From Gambelia wislizenii (Eukaryota > Chordata > Lepidosauria > Squamata > Crotaphytidae), in assembly GCA_030847615.1 (NCBI GenBank), contig JAUMIR010000001.1, positions 70,507,501 to 70,571,500 of the forward strand: a stretch of DNA of 64,000 nucleotides, in the 5' to 3' direction. This document shows, piece by piece, positions 44,047 to 54,300 of the stretch (positions are counted from its first letter, which is position 1; every line of letters begins with the position of its first letter). The position numbers were made by a program, and so were the translations under genes. The notes under the pieces are model-generated. The model made no database searches. It was not told where the DNA came from and was given only the letters and a program-made list of their open reading frames with translations.

Positions 44047-44204
44047 CTTCATCAGTACAAGCACCACAAAAGGAAACAAAGAATGAGTATTGCTAGTGTA
44101 TAATAAGAAAAAAATAAACAAGATGAAAATCAAGTTAGAACAGTCTTATAATCTTCTCTCCAGAAGATAGCATAGCTTCCAAGATTGTTCTGACTAAAGT
44201 TCAC

Positions 44205-44327
44205 CACAAGACTGCAATGTGGAAGGCCAAATTCCACATGGTTCCACTCTCTTAATGAAAGAATTTGTGCTGTGCCCTGAACAGCAGAAAATCTGTATCC
44301 AAGATCTTGACAGTAGTCATTAATGGA
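44205..44327 (-). CDS. Candidate coding exon, 41 codons
   Basis: An excellent minus-strand acceptor TTTATTATTGCTTTTGCAG leads into SINDYCQDLGYRFSAVQGTA, QILSLREWNHVEFGLPHCSL, V and a moderate donor CTTGTG|GTGAAC. It is 123 nt, phase 0 to 0. The frame stays open beyond the donor to a TGA at 44130, so it might instead be a terminal exon. No transposon resemblance. Its phase conflicts with 44002-44046 directly downstream, so at least one of the two is wrong. Confidence 0.38.
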
Positions 44328-44485
44328 CTGCAAAAGCAATAATAAATGCTAGGTTACAGGTTCTTTCTAAGTTAATAAAATGTATCTGTGTCATATCTGG
44401 AGCTGAGCTATCATTATGGTTATCTAATTTATTTTCAGAATCTACATTTCAGCATTAACCAAAATCCAATAAATGAATATAGTAT

Positions 44486-45213
44486 TAGAGATGTGAAGGC
44501 CCGGAAAAAAGACGGAAAATTCAGAAAAAAAAGTTTTTCCTGTTTTTTCCCCTGAAGCCTTTTTTTGTTTTTCCCAAAAATTTGGAAAAATTAAAAAAGG
44601 AAGAAAATCGATTATTAAATGTTTTATTTTAGCATGATGAATGAAATCTGAAACTGATACTGATAACTATAGCTTAGAAAATGAGTCTGATTAAATTTCA
44701 TGCCTATTCATTGAATCTTAGTTCCTCCCTCCTCCCTGCCACACACTTCCCCCCACCTCAATTCTTTTTATGGGAATGGGTGCTTTAAGTCTATTTGATA
44801 CTGTGGAGAGGAAATATAAATAATGTTGTTACTAATTTTGATGGTTTCTTCTGGGTTTTTTAAAATTGCTTTTTTGGCCTGCTCCACATAAACTAGCAAA
44901 ACCGAAGAGGTTCCTTACAGTTCAGGAGATTGTTGCTCGATTTGTTACAAATAAAAATTAAAAAATAAATAAAAGTAAATTCTGTTTATAATAATTGTTT
45001 GAACACACTGTATTTTTAGTATACCAATTGTGATAATTTTTTGTCAAATCAAATTGTACAGTCACATTTTATGTTCTTAAAATAACAGAATGACTTTCAA
45101 TCTGTAAAAAGTGCTAATGTTGCATTTTTTCAATTTTTCCAAAAATTTCCATTTTTTTCAGAAAATGGTCTTTTCCCCATGGCTTCAAAATTTCTGGAAA
45201 TTTTACATCTCTA
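44486..45213. mobile_element. hAT non-autonomous element, 728 bp, 8-bp TSD
   Basis: Begins TAGAGATGTGAAG and ends TTTTACATCTCTA. The flanking 8-mers TATAGTAT (44478-44485 and 45214-45221) are identical, diagnostic of hAT insertion. The inner arms are A/T-homopolymer-rich (GGAAAAAA..., TTTTTCC...), extending the inverted repeat for roughly 60 bases with gaps. No transposase. Confidence 0.9.
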
Positions 45214-45915
45214 TATAGTATACAAAAAAGGATCTGAAAAATATGATGGCCAGGTATAGCTCACTGCTATTCTCTCATGGCCTTGAAGCATTCTTTTTTG
45301 CAGTAAAATGTTCTAGGAAAGCCTATTTCAGTATGGTTATTTACAGAATCATAACAAAATTGTTAGCTGATGCTATCTAGGAATTGCTCAACTGGATCAC
45401 AACTAGGAATCTTCATAAGAGGTTTCTTGCTTGATCAAACTAATAACCTCTGTCCATTCTGTAACACTGAGATCTATCCTCTATGTATTACCCTCATGCT
45501 ACTATCATTTTGAGATATGCATAAAAGGCTATAGCTCTGCAACAACAAATACAAACAATAAAAAGTAATTTTGTGCCGACAGTAATTCTACCCCCACACT
45601 AAGCAAGTGTCATTTTAAGTTTCAGGGGCTACCACTTCCTAAAGCAATACTCTGAAATCCATGAATGCCATTCTGAGAATGGCAAGTGCTTGCAATAACT
45701 TATTTTACCTTTGAAATTGAGACGGCATGAGGATAAGGGCCCTCCCCAAGGCCGAATAAGCAGGTTTCAAGTTTAAAACCAGAAGTGGAGTGTCTCTTCT
45801 TTCAAAGTACAGATGACTTCCTGTCTTTAATAAAGAGGCAAGCTGTGTAGCTGCAGCCCTCAGAAAGGGAGACTAGGTGGCATCTATACACCTTATCAAA
45901 GCCTGTTTCCATATA
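45214..45915. other. Intronic-type DNA
   Basis: A minus-strand open piece at about 45400-45465 (VTEWTEVISLIKQETSYEDS) is coding-like but lacks a polypyrimidine acceptor and a donor. Not called. No repeat recognised. Confidence 0.35.
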
Positions 45916-46144
45916 CAGTTGTCCCTTCACATTCGCTGGGGTTAGGTTCCAGGACCCCCGTGAATGCCCAAATCCGTGAATACTCAAGTCCCATTATATG
46001 CAATGGCATAGCAAAATGGTGTCCCTTATATAAGATGGCAAAATCAAGGTTTGCTATTAGGATTATTCTTTTTTTAAGAATATTTTCAAGCCGTGAATAC
46101 TCAAATCTGTGAATGTCAAATCCGTGAATGTGGAGGGACAAGGG
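45916..46144. mobile_element. Tigger-like MITE
   Basis: CAGTTGTCCCTTCACATTCG after TA, ending ATGTGGAGGGACAAGGG before TA. Almost the same interior as 31293-31507 (GGTGTCCCTTATATAAGATG), so the two copies are from the same subfamily. Confidence 0.9.
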
Positions 46145-46835
46145 TATATCCAGAAGACATACTGCAGGTTTCTCCAGGTACGGGACTGGTAATTTCATTT
46201 TAAAGGTCTTCCCTTTGGGCCAAATATATTGCTCCCATTAACCTTCATAAAGATCCCAGTAATCCTGGCAGTCACTCTCAGGAAGCTTGGACACCATCAA
46301 TTTCTATAGCTGCATTATCTGCTTGCTCACAGGTTTCCCATATTTCATAAAGCTGCAAAATGTACTACACTTTAGTCAATGCTTTCTGATCAATAATGTT
46401 AACTACTCCCCAGAAACAATGCAAGCATTTCAGCACCTTAGTCTGGTTATGAACATCCTTAAGCTGAGAAAGAGAACATGTGGCCCTCAACCTATTTTCA
46501 CACACTGTGGCATGGACAAATAGTGTGGTATGCAATCCAACAAATAGTGAAAACTCCCTCCCACTTTGAGCTATGCTCCATCTACCAACAGCTGTGCCCC
46601 CAACCAACTTTTCCCATAACTTCATGTCCAGGCCCCTACCCTAACATTCCTAACTTCAGAAAGGCAGCCAACTATAGGACACTGAGAATGTGACATCATC
46701 ATTGACTTGAGGGAGATGCCTTCCTGTCCTTGAGAAGGGAGGCGGAAATGCTGTGCCTGCATTCCAATTTCTGATCCTCCTAGAGGAGGGAGGGCCTACA
46801 TTTCTAACGTTTCTCTGGTGCAACTCCATCACATC
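46145..46835. other. Intronic-type DNA
   Basis: A minus-strand open frame 46365-46625 contains LKDVHNQTKVLKCLHCFWG after a TTCTCTTTCTCAG site, with only a weak donor. Not called. Confidence 0.35.
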
Positions 46836-46888
46836 CCAAGTAGTATCTCTCTCTGGCTTTTCTTCGCAAACGAAGATTCAGGAAGGAC

Positions 46889-48399
46889 TCATCCTGCGCT
46901 TTTTGCAAGCGCACTGATGACTAAAAAGGCCAATCCAAGATAAACAAGTCCAGCTGCAGAAAGCACAGCAGAAGGTCTCCTTGGGTGATGTTTCTGCGTT
47001 GTGATTGTTTCTGCGTTGTCATTTCTCTTCAAGACTTGTTCAGTGTAAGTTCTCAAATAAGGCTGCAGCATTGTGGATAGTGCGTCTCCATGCCTCCCGA
47101 TGTGAGCCCAGGGCGGACCATTGTTGGTAATCAATTTGGCCGAGTCTGAGATGTTGTTTCAGGGAGTCCTTGTATTGCTTTTTTTGGAGCGCCCCTCTTA
47201 CGCTGACCCCTGGCGAGTTCACTGTAGAGTACTATTTTGGGGAGGCGATGGTCCTCCATCCTACAAACGTGCCCTGCCCAGCACAGATGTGTTCTCAGTA
47301 TCATGGCCTCAATGCTGGTGATCCCTGCTTGCTCAAGGACAGCAACATTCGTCACATAGTCAGTCCAGTGAATATTTAGGATTGTGCGTATACAGCGCTG
47401 ATGAAAGCGTTCGAGGAGTCGTAAGTGGTGGCGACAGGTGACCCATGTTTCAGATCCATAAAGGAGAATAGACAGTACAATGGCTCTATACACACTGATT
47501 TTTGTGCTTCGCCTCAGGTGTTTGTTACTCCAGACTCTTTTGCAAAGTTTTCCAAATGCGCTATATGCCTTTGCTAATCTGTGATCAATCTCTTTGTCAG
47601 TCTTGGCATCTGAGGAGATGATGCTTCCCAGGTAGGTGAACTGCTGAACGAACTTAAGCACAGATTTGCCGACAGCAATGTGGGGATGGTGATGTTCGTC
47701 CTGGGGTGCAGGCTGGTAAAGAACTTCCGTTTTCTTCAGATTGACTTCCAGCCCAAACAGCTCTGCAGCTATTGCGAAGCAGGATGTTAGGTGCTGCAGA
47801 GCTGCTTCTGTGTGGGCAACAAGGGCAACATCATCAAAAAGAACAGCTCTCGGACTAGACAGAGTCTTAGTGCAAGCCCTCAGACGGCTTAGGTTAAACA
47901 AGCTACCATCAATACAGTAACATATATAGATGCCGTCATCTTCTTCAAGCTCTGGCGTAGCCCTTTGGAGCATCATGCTGAAGAAGATTGTAAATAAAGT
48001 TGGAGCAAGAACACAACCTTGCTTCACTCTATTAGTTATTAGAAAGGGCTCTGAAAGAGGATCGCTGTATCTGACTTGACCACGCTGGCCCTCGTGTAGC
48101 AAGATAATCATTTTAAGGAATTTGGGGGGACATCCTAGTCTTTCCAGGATCTGCCACAGGCCTTTTCTACTCACAGCGTCGAATGCTTTGGTGAGGTCGA
48201 CAAATGTTAAATAGAGTCCCTTGTTCTGCTCTCTACATTTCTCTTGCAGTTGTCTAAGGGCAAATACCATATATGTAGTACTCTTATTGGCTCTGAAACC
48301 ACATTGGCTTTCAGGAAGAAGTTCTTCTGCAATAGCAGGAACTAATCTGTTCAGGAGTATCCTTGCAAGGATTTTTCCAGCAATAGAGAGCAGTGTCAT
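46889..48399 (-). pseudogene. Element A copy 2: RT and C-terminal region
   Basis: One open frame of 422 codons (47131-48399) runs from TLLSIAGKILARILLNRL through PESQCGFRANKSTTYMVF, FVDLTKAFDAVSRKGLW (motif A intact), VKQGCVLAPTLFTIFFSM, FTYLGSIISSDAKTDKEID and GITSIEAMILRTHLCWAG. The catalytic box at about 47840-47870 reads AVLFDDVALVAH where LFADDVALVAH is expected: an in-frame loss of one codon (the Ala of FADD). After a frameshift at about 47135 the zinc-finger end continues to 46889. Confidence 0.9.
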
Positions 48400-48465
48400 A
48401 CCTCGATAGTTTGAGCAATCGGATTTTGCTCCTTTTTTCTTGTATAGGGTGATGATGACTGCATC

Positions 48466-50021
48466 TCAGAGATCTGATGGCAGTTCCCCTTTTTCCCAGC
48501 AATTCACAAGGAGTTTGTGGAATTGTTTCCAAACTCCGTGTTTCCAAACTTCAGATGGGATTCCATCAATCCTAGCTACCTTGCTGTTTTTCATCTGCTG
48601 TATGGCCTTAAAGGTCTCTTCCAAAGTGGGAACTATGTCCAATTCATTTTTCACTGGTTTTTGTATCATATGTTGGATAGCTGAGCCTTGGACTACTCGG
48701 TTGGCACTAAAGAGACTTTGAAAATGTTCAGCCCATCGATTCAGGATGAAGGCTTTATCAGTAATTAATGTTTGACCATCCGTACTGTATAAGGAGCTTT
48801 GGCCCTGATAAGTAGGTCCAAACACTGCTTTAAGAGCTTCATAAAATTCTCTATGATCACCCAGATCTGTACAGCACTGTGTCTTTTCTGCTATATTGAT
48901 CCACCACTTGTTCTGCATGTCTCGGAGTTTTTGTTGAAGTTTACTACATGTGAGCTAGAAAGCTGCTTTTCTTACATGGCATGTTGGCTGGGCAAGGTAT
49001 GCCTCGTGAGCAGTTCTCTTCTTTGCCAACAGCTCCTGGATCTCTTGGTTGTTTTCATCAAACCAGTCTTGATTTTTCTTGTGGGAGAACCCGAGGGATT
49101 CTTCCGCAGACTGGAGGATACTGTTTTTGATATGTTGCCAAAGCACTGTAGGAGAAGGATCTGTAGGATGGTCTTCAAGTTTTGTTTGCAGATTTGCCTG
49201 GAAGTTGTCTCTCATGGTAGCTTGCTGAAGATTGTTGACTTGGAGTCTCCCCTTTAACATGCCACTCCTCTTAGGTTTGAACTTAAGATGAAGATTTAGC
49301 TTACATCTTATGAGGCGATGATCTGTTTGGCATTCTGCACTGGGCATCACTCTAGTATGACGGACATCGCAAATGTTTCTCTGGCGGACTAGAACATAGT
49401 AAATGAGGTGCCAATGTTTGGATCGGGGATGCATCCATGTTGTCTTCAAGCTATCTTTCTGCTGAAAGACTGTGTTTGTAATAGTCAGCTGTTGTTCTGC
49501 ACAGAACTCTAGCAAGAGGCATCTGTTATCATTGCAATTTCCAACACCATGCTTGCCTAAAACACCTTTCCAGGCTTCGGAGTTCTTTCTGACTCTGGCA
49601 TTGAAATCACCAAGGATAATAATTTTATCTTCTACAGGGACTTTTTGTGTGATGTGGTTTAGGTCTGTGTAGAATTTGTCTTTCTCTTCAGCGTTGACTT
49701 GCATAGTTGGGGCATATATACTAAAGAGAACAACATGAGGGAGGCGTAAGGAAATAATGCAATCAGAATGTCCTGTTGGCAAGGTTTTGAGTTTGGAGGC
49801 AATGGAGTTTTTAATCTTAAAGCCTACTCCTGAAAGATGTTTTTGGTTTGGGGTTTGCCAGACCAGTAAAGTGTGTAGCCGGTGCCATGTTCTTTAATGC
49901 TGCCTTCCTCATGGAGACGAACTTTACTAAGAGCAGCAATGTCAATATTAAGTTGTGATAGTTCATGGTCTATTAGAGCAGAATGATGCTCAGGCCGTCC
50001 ACTATCTGCAGAGTCTCGCAT
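48466..50021 (-). pseudogene. Element A copy 2: endonuclease and linker
   Basis: Three open pieces. 49824-50021 has DIAALSKVRLHEEGS, with the catalytic Glu position now Lys (SKVR against SEVR in copy 1). 48955-49782 is 275 codons (LFSIYAPTMQVNAEEKDKFY, IIILGDFNARVRKNSEAW, TTWMHPRSKHWHLI, ECQTDHRLIRCKL). 48466-48918 has MQNKWWINIAEKTQCCTDLG to SKVARIDGIPSEVWKHG. A frameshift near 49800 and a stop near 48955 separate them. The E-to-K change would abolish nicking. Confidence 0.88.
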
Positions 50022-50820
50022 GTTTCTGATGTTCCAGCATGCAAGCGTCAGTTCATTTACATCTTTGGAGGGCAGTGTGTGCCTTTGTTTCTTTGCCTTC
50101 GTTTGTACACATCAGAAGATGCCCGTTGGCTGCAGCTAGCCAACCATTTAGATGGGGATGAGCTTTCATTAGGCCAGCTATTTTAGGCCCCTCTCCATAT
50201 GGAGCAAGTAGTGCTCTCCTTAAAAAAAGGCTGCTTGGTCATTCAGGATGCTGCTGAACAAGACTGTCGTCTCCCGGGTCAGCCTCAAGCGACCAAAGTC
50301 CTGAACCGCCTGTATGCAGGGTTGGGTCTGTGGCTTCCAGTGCATCTTTACACCTGCTGTTTCATCCCTCGCCTATCACTACAGGGCTTTTTCGGAGTTG
50401 GATTTGTCCTTCGAGCCTGTGCAATGGATTCTTCTGGTGGAGCACAGCGTGCACAGAACTGGCCTCACCCTTTAAACCAAAGGTTCATCTGCTGTGGCCT
50501 TGCAAACATGGACGGTAGCAGCGAGGTCCTCGGGTCATAGGTTTTATTAGAGTTTCCTTCTCTTCGATGGTTGACCTTACAGGGTTGGACGAGCACCATC
50601 TGCCCAGGTTTGGGATTAGAGTTTTCCTTCATTCTAGGATGGTTGACATAAGGTTAGAGAGCCCATCCTGCCCTTTGACGCTGTTTGTCAGATCCTGCCT
50701 GGCATGGGAGACCCTACCAGTGGCTATTATGCCACCGCCAGCATAGTTCAAAACATCATTAGGGTACGCAAGCCTCTCTCACACGACAAGGGGGTGTCAA
50801 TGGAGAGGCCAAGTAGTATC

Positions 50821-51994
50821 AGTAAGATCATAAAGCAAGAGAAGAACCCCATCAAGATTTTTGGTTTGTGCTTCTCTATCTGATAAGCTAGATGGGTTGC
50901 TTCCCTTCTCCAAACCAGGGATAGATATCTGTTAACCTTTTACAACACTTTAACTGACACTGTTGTGTAATATATTTTTTTCAGTACATTTTTTCATAGC
51001 TGATTTGCAATGTTGTGATGCTTGTTTGTTTCTGATTAAGAACCACAGCATCTCTCTCAATTCCAGCAAATATTGAACAGAAAGGTTCTCTCCTCCTCTG
51101 GCTTCAAGTTGGGGAACCTGCCTACACAGCTGAAGAAACAGACTAATCCCTATACTACATGCTCTCTATCCCTCCAAAAGAACAGAACTTCAGAACTGCT
51201 GTGTCCTGTTACTAGCATAAGATGTTTTTACTACTTTGACCCTGCACAGGTTCAAGGTGTAAGAAACCAAGAACCCAGGTGACAAGTAATGACCCATTCA
51301 CAATTAACACTGAATGACTAGCTTAACCACCATTGAAGCATTTTTCCACATAACGCATAAGTTCTGTAGTTTATATGTATCTGATGTCAATGGAACCTTG
51401 AGACTAATAACTTTGAAGGATGACTTATTTCAGATTGGTTCATACACATACTTATTATTACAGCATCATAGTGACTTGCATACTAGATCTGTGAGCTAGA
51501 CAAACACAATAGATTGACTTTCATCTCCTCAAAGCACATCAAATAAATGCGGTCCAAAGGAATTGGCTCCAAAGTTATCACCGATAAACCAAGTGTACAA
51601 ACAATCATGTGTAAACTAGCACTTAGTCTGGCACTTACCCTGCAATGCAGGACTTATAACTATTTAACCACCACCCCCATATTTACACACTCTCCGTCAA
51701 CATCTCTGATGGCTGTGGAGCCCTCTGTTTGACCTTTCATTCAAATAAAGCCTCTGCCAAGATCCACAGGTCTATTTTATAATGCCTCATAGGAGTATAC
51801 AGAGGTTAAAGTGATCACACTGTGGAGTCAATTCTGTTTCTTCTTAATGAGGTAGAATTGGACTTGCATGGCAAAACATTCCCTAAACCAGGGGTGATGT
51901 GAATACCCCCCACTCCTTTTTATTTTTGTATCATGTTGGTGATTATAAGCCTATGGGCAAGGACTGATCTTCACTTTCTCTTTTTTGAGGAATT
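50821..51994. other. Intronic-type DNA
   Basis: No exon or repeat recognised; several short frames only. Confidence 0.4.
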
Positions 51995-54130
51995 ATGCTA
52001 CTTTTTAAATTATTATTATTATTATTATTATTGTTAAGTATCATTTCATTTATATAAAACATACATAAAGAAAAACACACATACATCAGGTAGACTAATA
52101 TCTCTTTTCCTTCCACCCTTTTAAATTATGTAACCATTCTACTATATTTTCACACTGCATTTTAATTGAAACCTCAAATATCCTATGTTTAACCATTCTT
52201 TACTATTGATAATTGCATGTTTTACTTGTTTACCATCTATGAAGGGTTTTTTTATTAATCTATAATACACATATCTTTCCAATTTTCTTTAAGATAGCTC
52301 AAGACTTTTCCCCATTGTTCATTATATCCTTTCAATGATTGAACTTTAATTAATGTTGTTAATCTGACTGTGCACATCATGTCATTTACTTTAATTAACC
52401 AATCTTGAAGAGATGGAATGATATCTTGCTTCCAGTGCTGTGCATAGACTAAACTCACTGTCATTATCATATGTAGTAATACCCTTTTATAGTTCCCTTC
52501 TGTGTTTTTGTCTAGTACATTTAATAAATATAATTCCAGCTTCATTTCATAATTGATTTTCATTATCTTGGTTATTGTATTGTGAATTCTGGACCAGAAT
52601 ATATATTTGCATTCTCACATTACCACCATGTGTGAAAAAAAGTACCAATTTGTTTATGACATTTCCAACATTTGTCATTTTTGTTTTTAGTCATCTTAGC
52701 CAATTTTAATGGGTGTTATACACCAATGATATAACATTCTGTAATACTTTTCCTTTATATTGTTACAATATATGAATTTCAGATTTGCATCCCAAGATTT
52801 CTCCCTGTCTTCTAACTGAATAGGATGGCCAATATTTTGCATCCATTTTATTGTTGTTTCTTTAATGGTCTCTTGTTCAAATTATCTTTTCAATAGTAGT
52901 TTGTATATTTTTGTTATGAGGTGGTTATCATTTTTAAAAATTAAGTCATCTAATACATTACTTTTTTTTTCAATTCCTGCCAATTTGTTAATATCTTGGT
53001 CTTTTTGTGTAGTTGTCGGTGTATGAACCATTGGCAATTTATTCCTTCCAGCTCCAATTCCTTTCTTGATTTTAATCTTGGAGTGTTGTCTTCATGGGGT
53101 GAAGACCAACCTGGTGTTTTATTATAGAATTTCTTTTTACATTTTGTCCAAATCCTGTATAACGATCTTCTAATACAATGGTTATCAAAGTTTTTATTTT
53201 TCTCCCACATATTGAAACATAAATATCCATGCCAACCATAGCATAAATCTGATCCTTCTAGTTGTAAGAGATTTTTATCCTTCAGTGTTATCTAATCTTT
53301 GATCCAAGTAATGGGCATGTGTGGTAATAAATCTGTGAGTTTGGGAGATTTAGTCCTCCTCTTTCTCTGGTGTCTTCTAGACGTCTCTGTTTTATTCTTG
53401 GTCTTTTACCCAATAAATTTAGAAAGATCTTTTTGCCGTGACTTGTTTATCATTTATTATAATAGGCAGATTTTGAAACAGAAATAATATCTTTGGTACT
53501 GTGTTCATTCCCACACACACACACTATTTGAAATCCTGGTTTGTTTGTCAATTCTATTTATTTTTTATTTTTAATGTTCTTTCTTAACAGCATGGTTTAA
53601 TCTTTAATTATCTTAAATCCCAATAAATGTCTGAACTCCTTCAATATGTCAATTACATTTTCTATATTTTGTACTGGTTCTTCAAAAAATACCACCACAT
53701 CATCTGTGAAAGCTCTCAGTTTACACTCCCATCCTTTCAGTTTGAGACCTTGTATCTTATCATCTTTCCTAATGATTCTATTAATTATTTCCAGAACGAT
53801 AATAAAGAGCAGAGGTGATAATGGACAGCTTGACATGTTCCTTTATTAATTTGATATGGCTTTGTTATTTCTCCATTAATTAATAATTGTGCTTGCTGAT
53901 TTTGATAGAAAATTTCTCCTAGTTACATTCTTTTCTATACTTCTTTCGTGAATCTCCAATTTACATCATCGAGCACTTTTTCCATGTCTATAAATATTAT
54001 TGCTTTCTTCCTAGATGTTTTTCGTAATATTCTAATATGTCTAATACTCTTCTGATGCTTTGTTTCATTTGTCTTTTTAGAAGGAAACCTGACTGGTCTT
54101 CATTAATCCTACTTTGTCTTTTAATATATC
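51995..54130 (-). pseudogene. L1-clade LINE, 5'-truncated
   Basis: The left edge has (ATT)n (about 52010-52031), the L1 tail in reverse. The minus strand at 53597-53836 gives CPLSPLLFIIVLEIINRIIR and CKLRAFTDDVVVFFEEP: the RT GxxxSPLLF motif and catalytic box, with FTDD in place of FADD. Lower down, WSSPHEDNTPRLKSR and WGKVLSYLKENWKDM match the ORF2 C-terminus. The start is near 54110, so only about 2.1 kb is left. Several stops. Confidence 0.85.
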
Positions 54131-54208
54131 TACAGCACTAAGAAAACTGCAGGCACTTCATAAATTATTTTAATTGTTACTGCTATTATATCAGAACCAC
54201 TCAGTTAC

Positions 54209-54300
54209 TTATAGTTCCCATCTGAAATGTTTCCTGAATTTCCTCTGCTAACCAGCAACAGAAAAGAATGCAGGATAAGAGTGTCTGAGTCAAAAGAAAG
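54209..54300 (-). CDS. Candidate coding exon, 30 codons, low support
   Basis: Excellent acceptor CCTTCTCTTTCCACCAG; donor ACTATAA|GTAACT is fair. Reads LSFDSDTLILHSFLLLVSRG then NSGNISDGNY, phase 0 in, AA out. Coding-like but short. The phase fits 44002-44046 but not 59547-59608 directly. Confidence 0.3.

Larger units (their letters stand above)
46848..50808 (-). mobile_element. Element A, copy 2: full length with 12-bp TSD
   Basis: Flanked by CCAAGTAGTATC on both sides (46836-46847 and 50809-50820), giving exact borders and a length of 3,961 bp. Same order as copy 1, on the minus strand: leader (about 50030-50808), endonuclease, RT, zinc-finger end, then the hairpin TCTTCGTTTGCGAAGA and a GAGAGA tail at the left edge. 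Because both borders are intact, this defines the complete element. It carries a few stops and frameshifts and is inactive. Confidence 0.92.

Noticed and set aside
45400..45465. VTEWTEVISLIKQETSYEDS on the minus strand
   Set aside because: Coding-like by eye, but the upstream AG lacks a pyrimidine tract and there is no donor; could be an old repeat.
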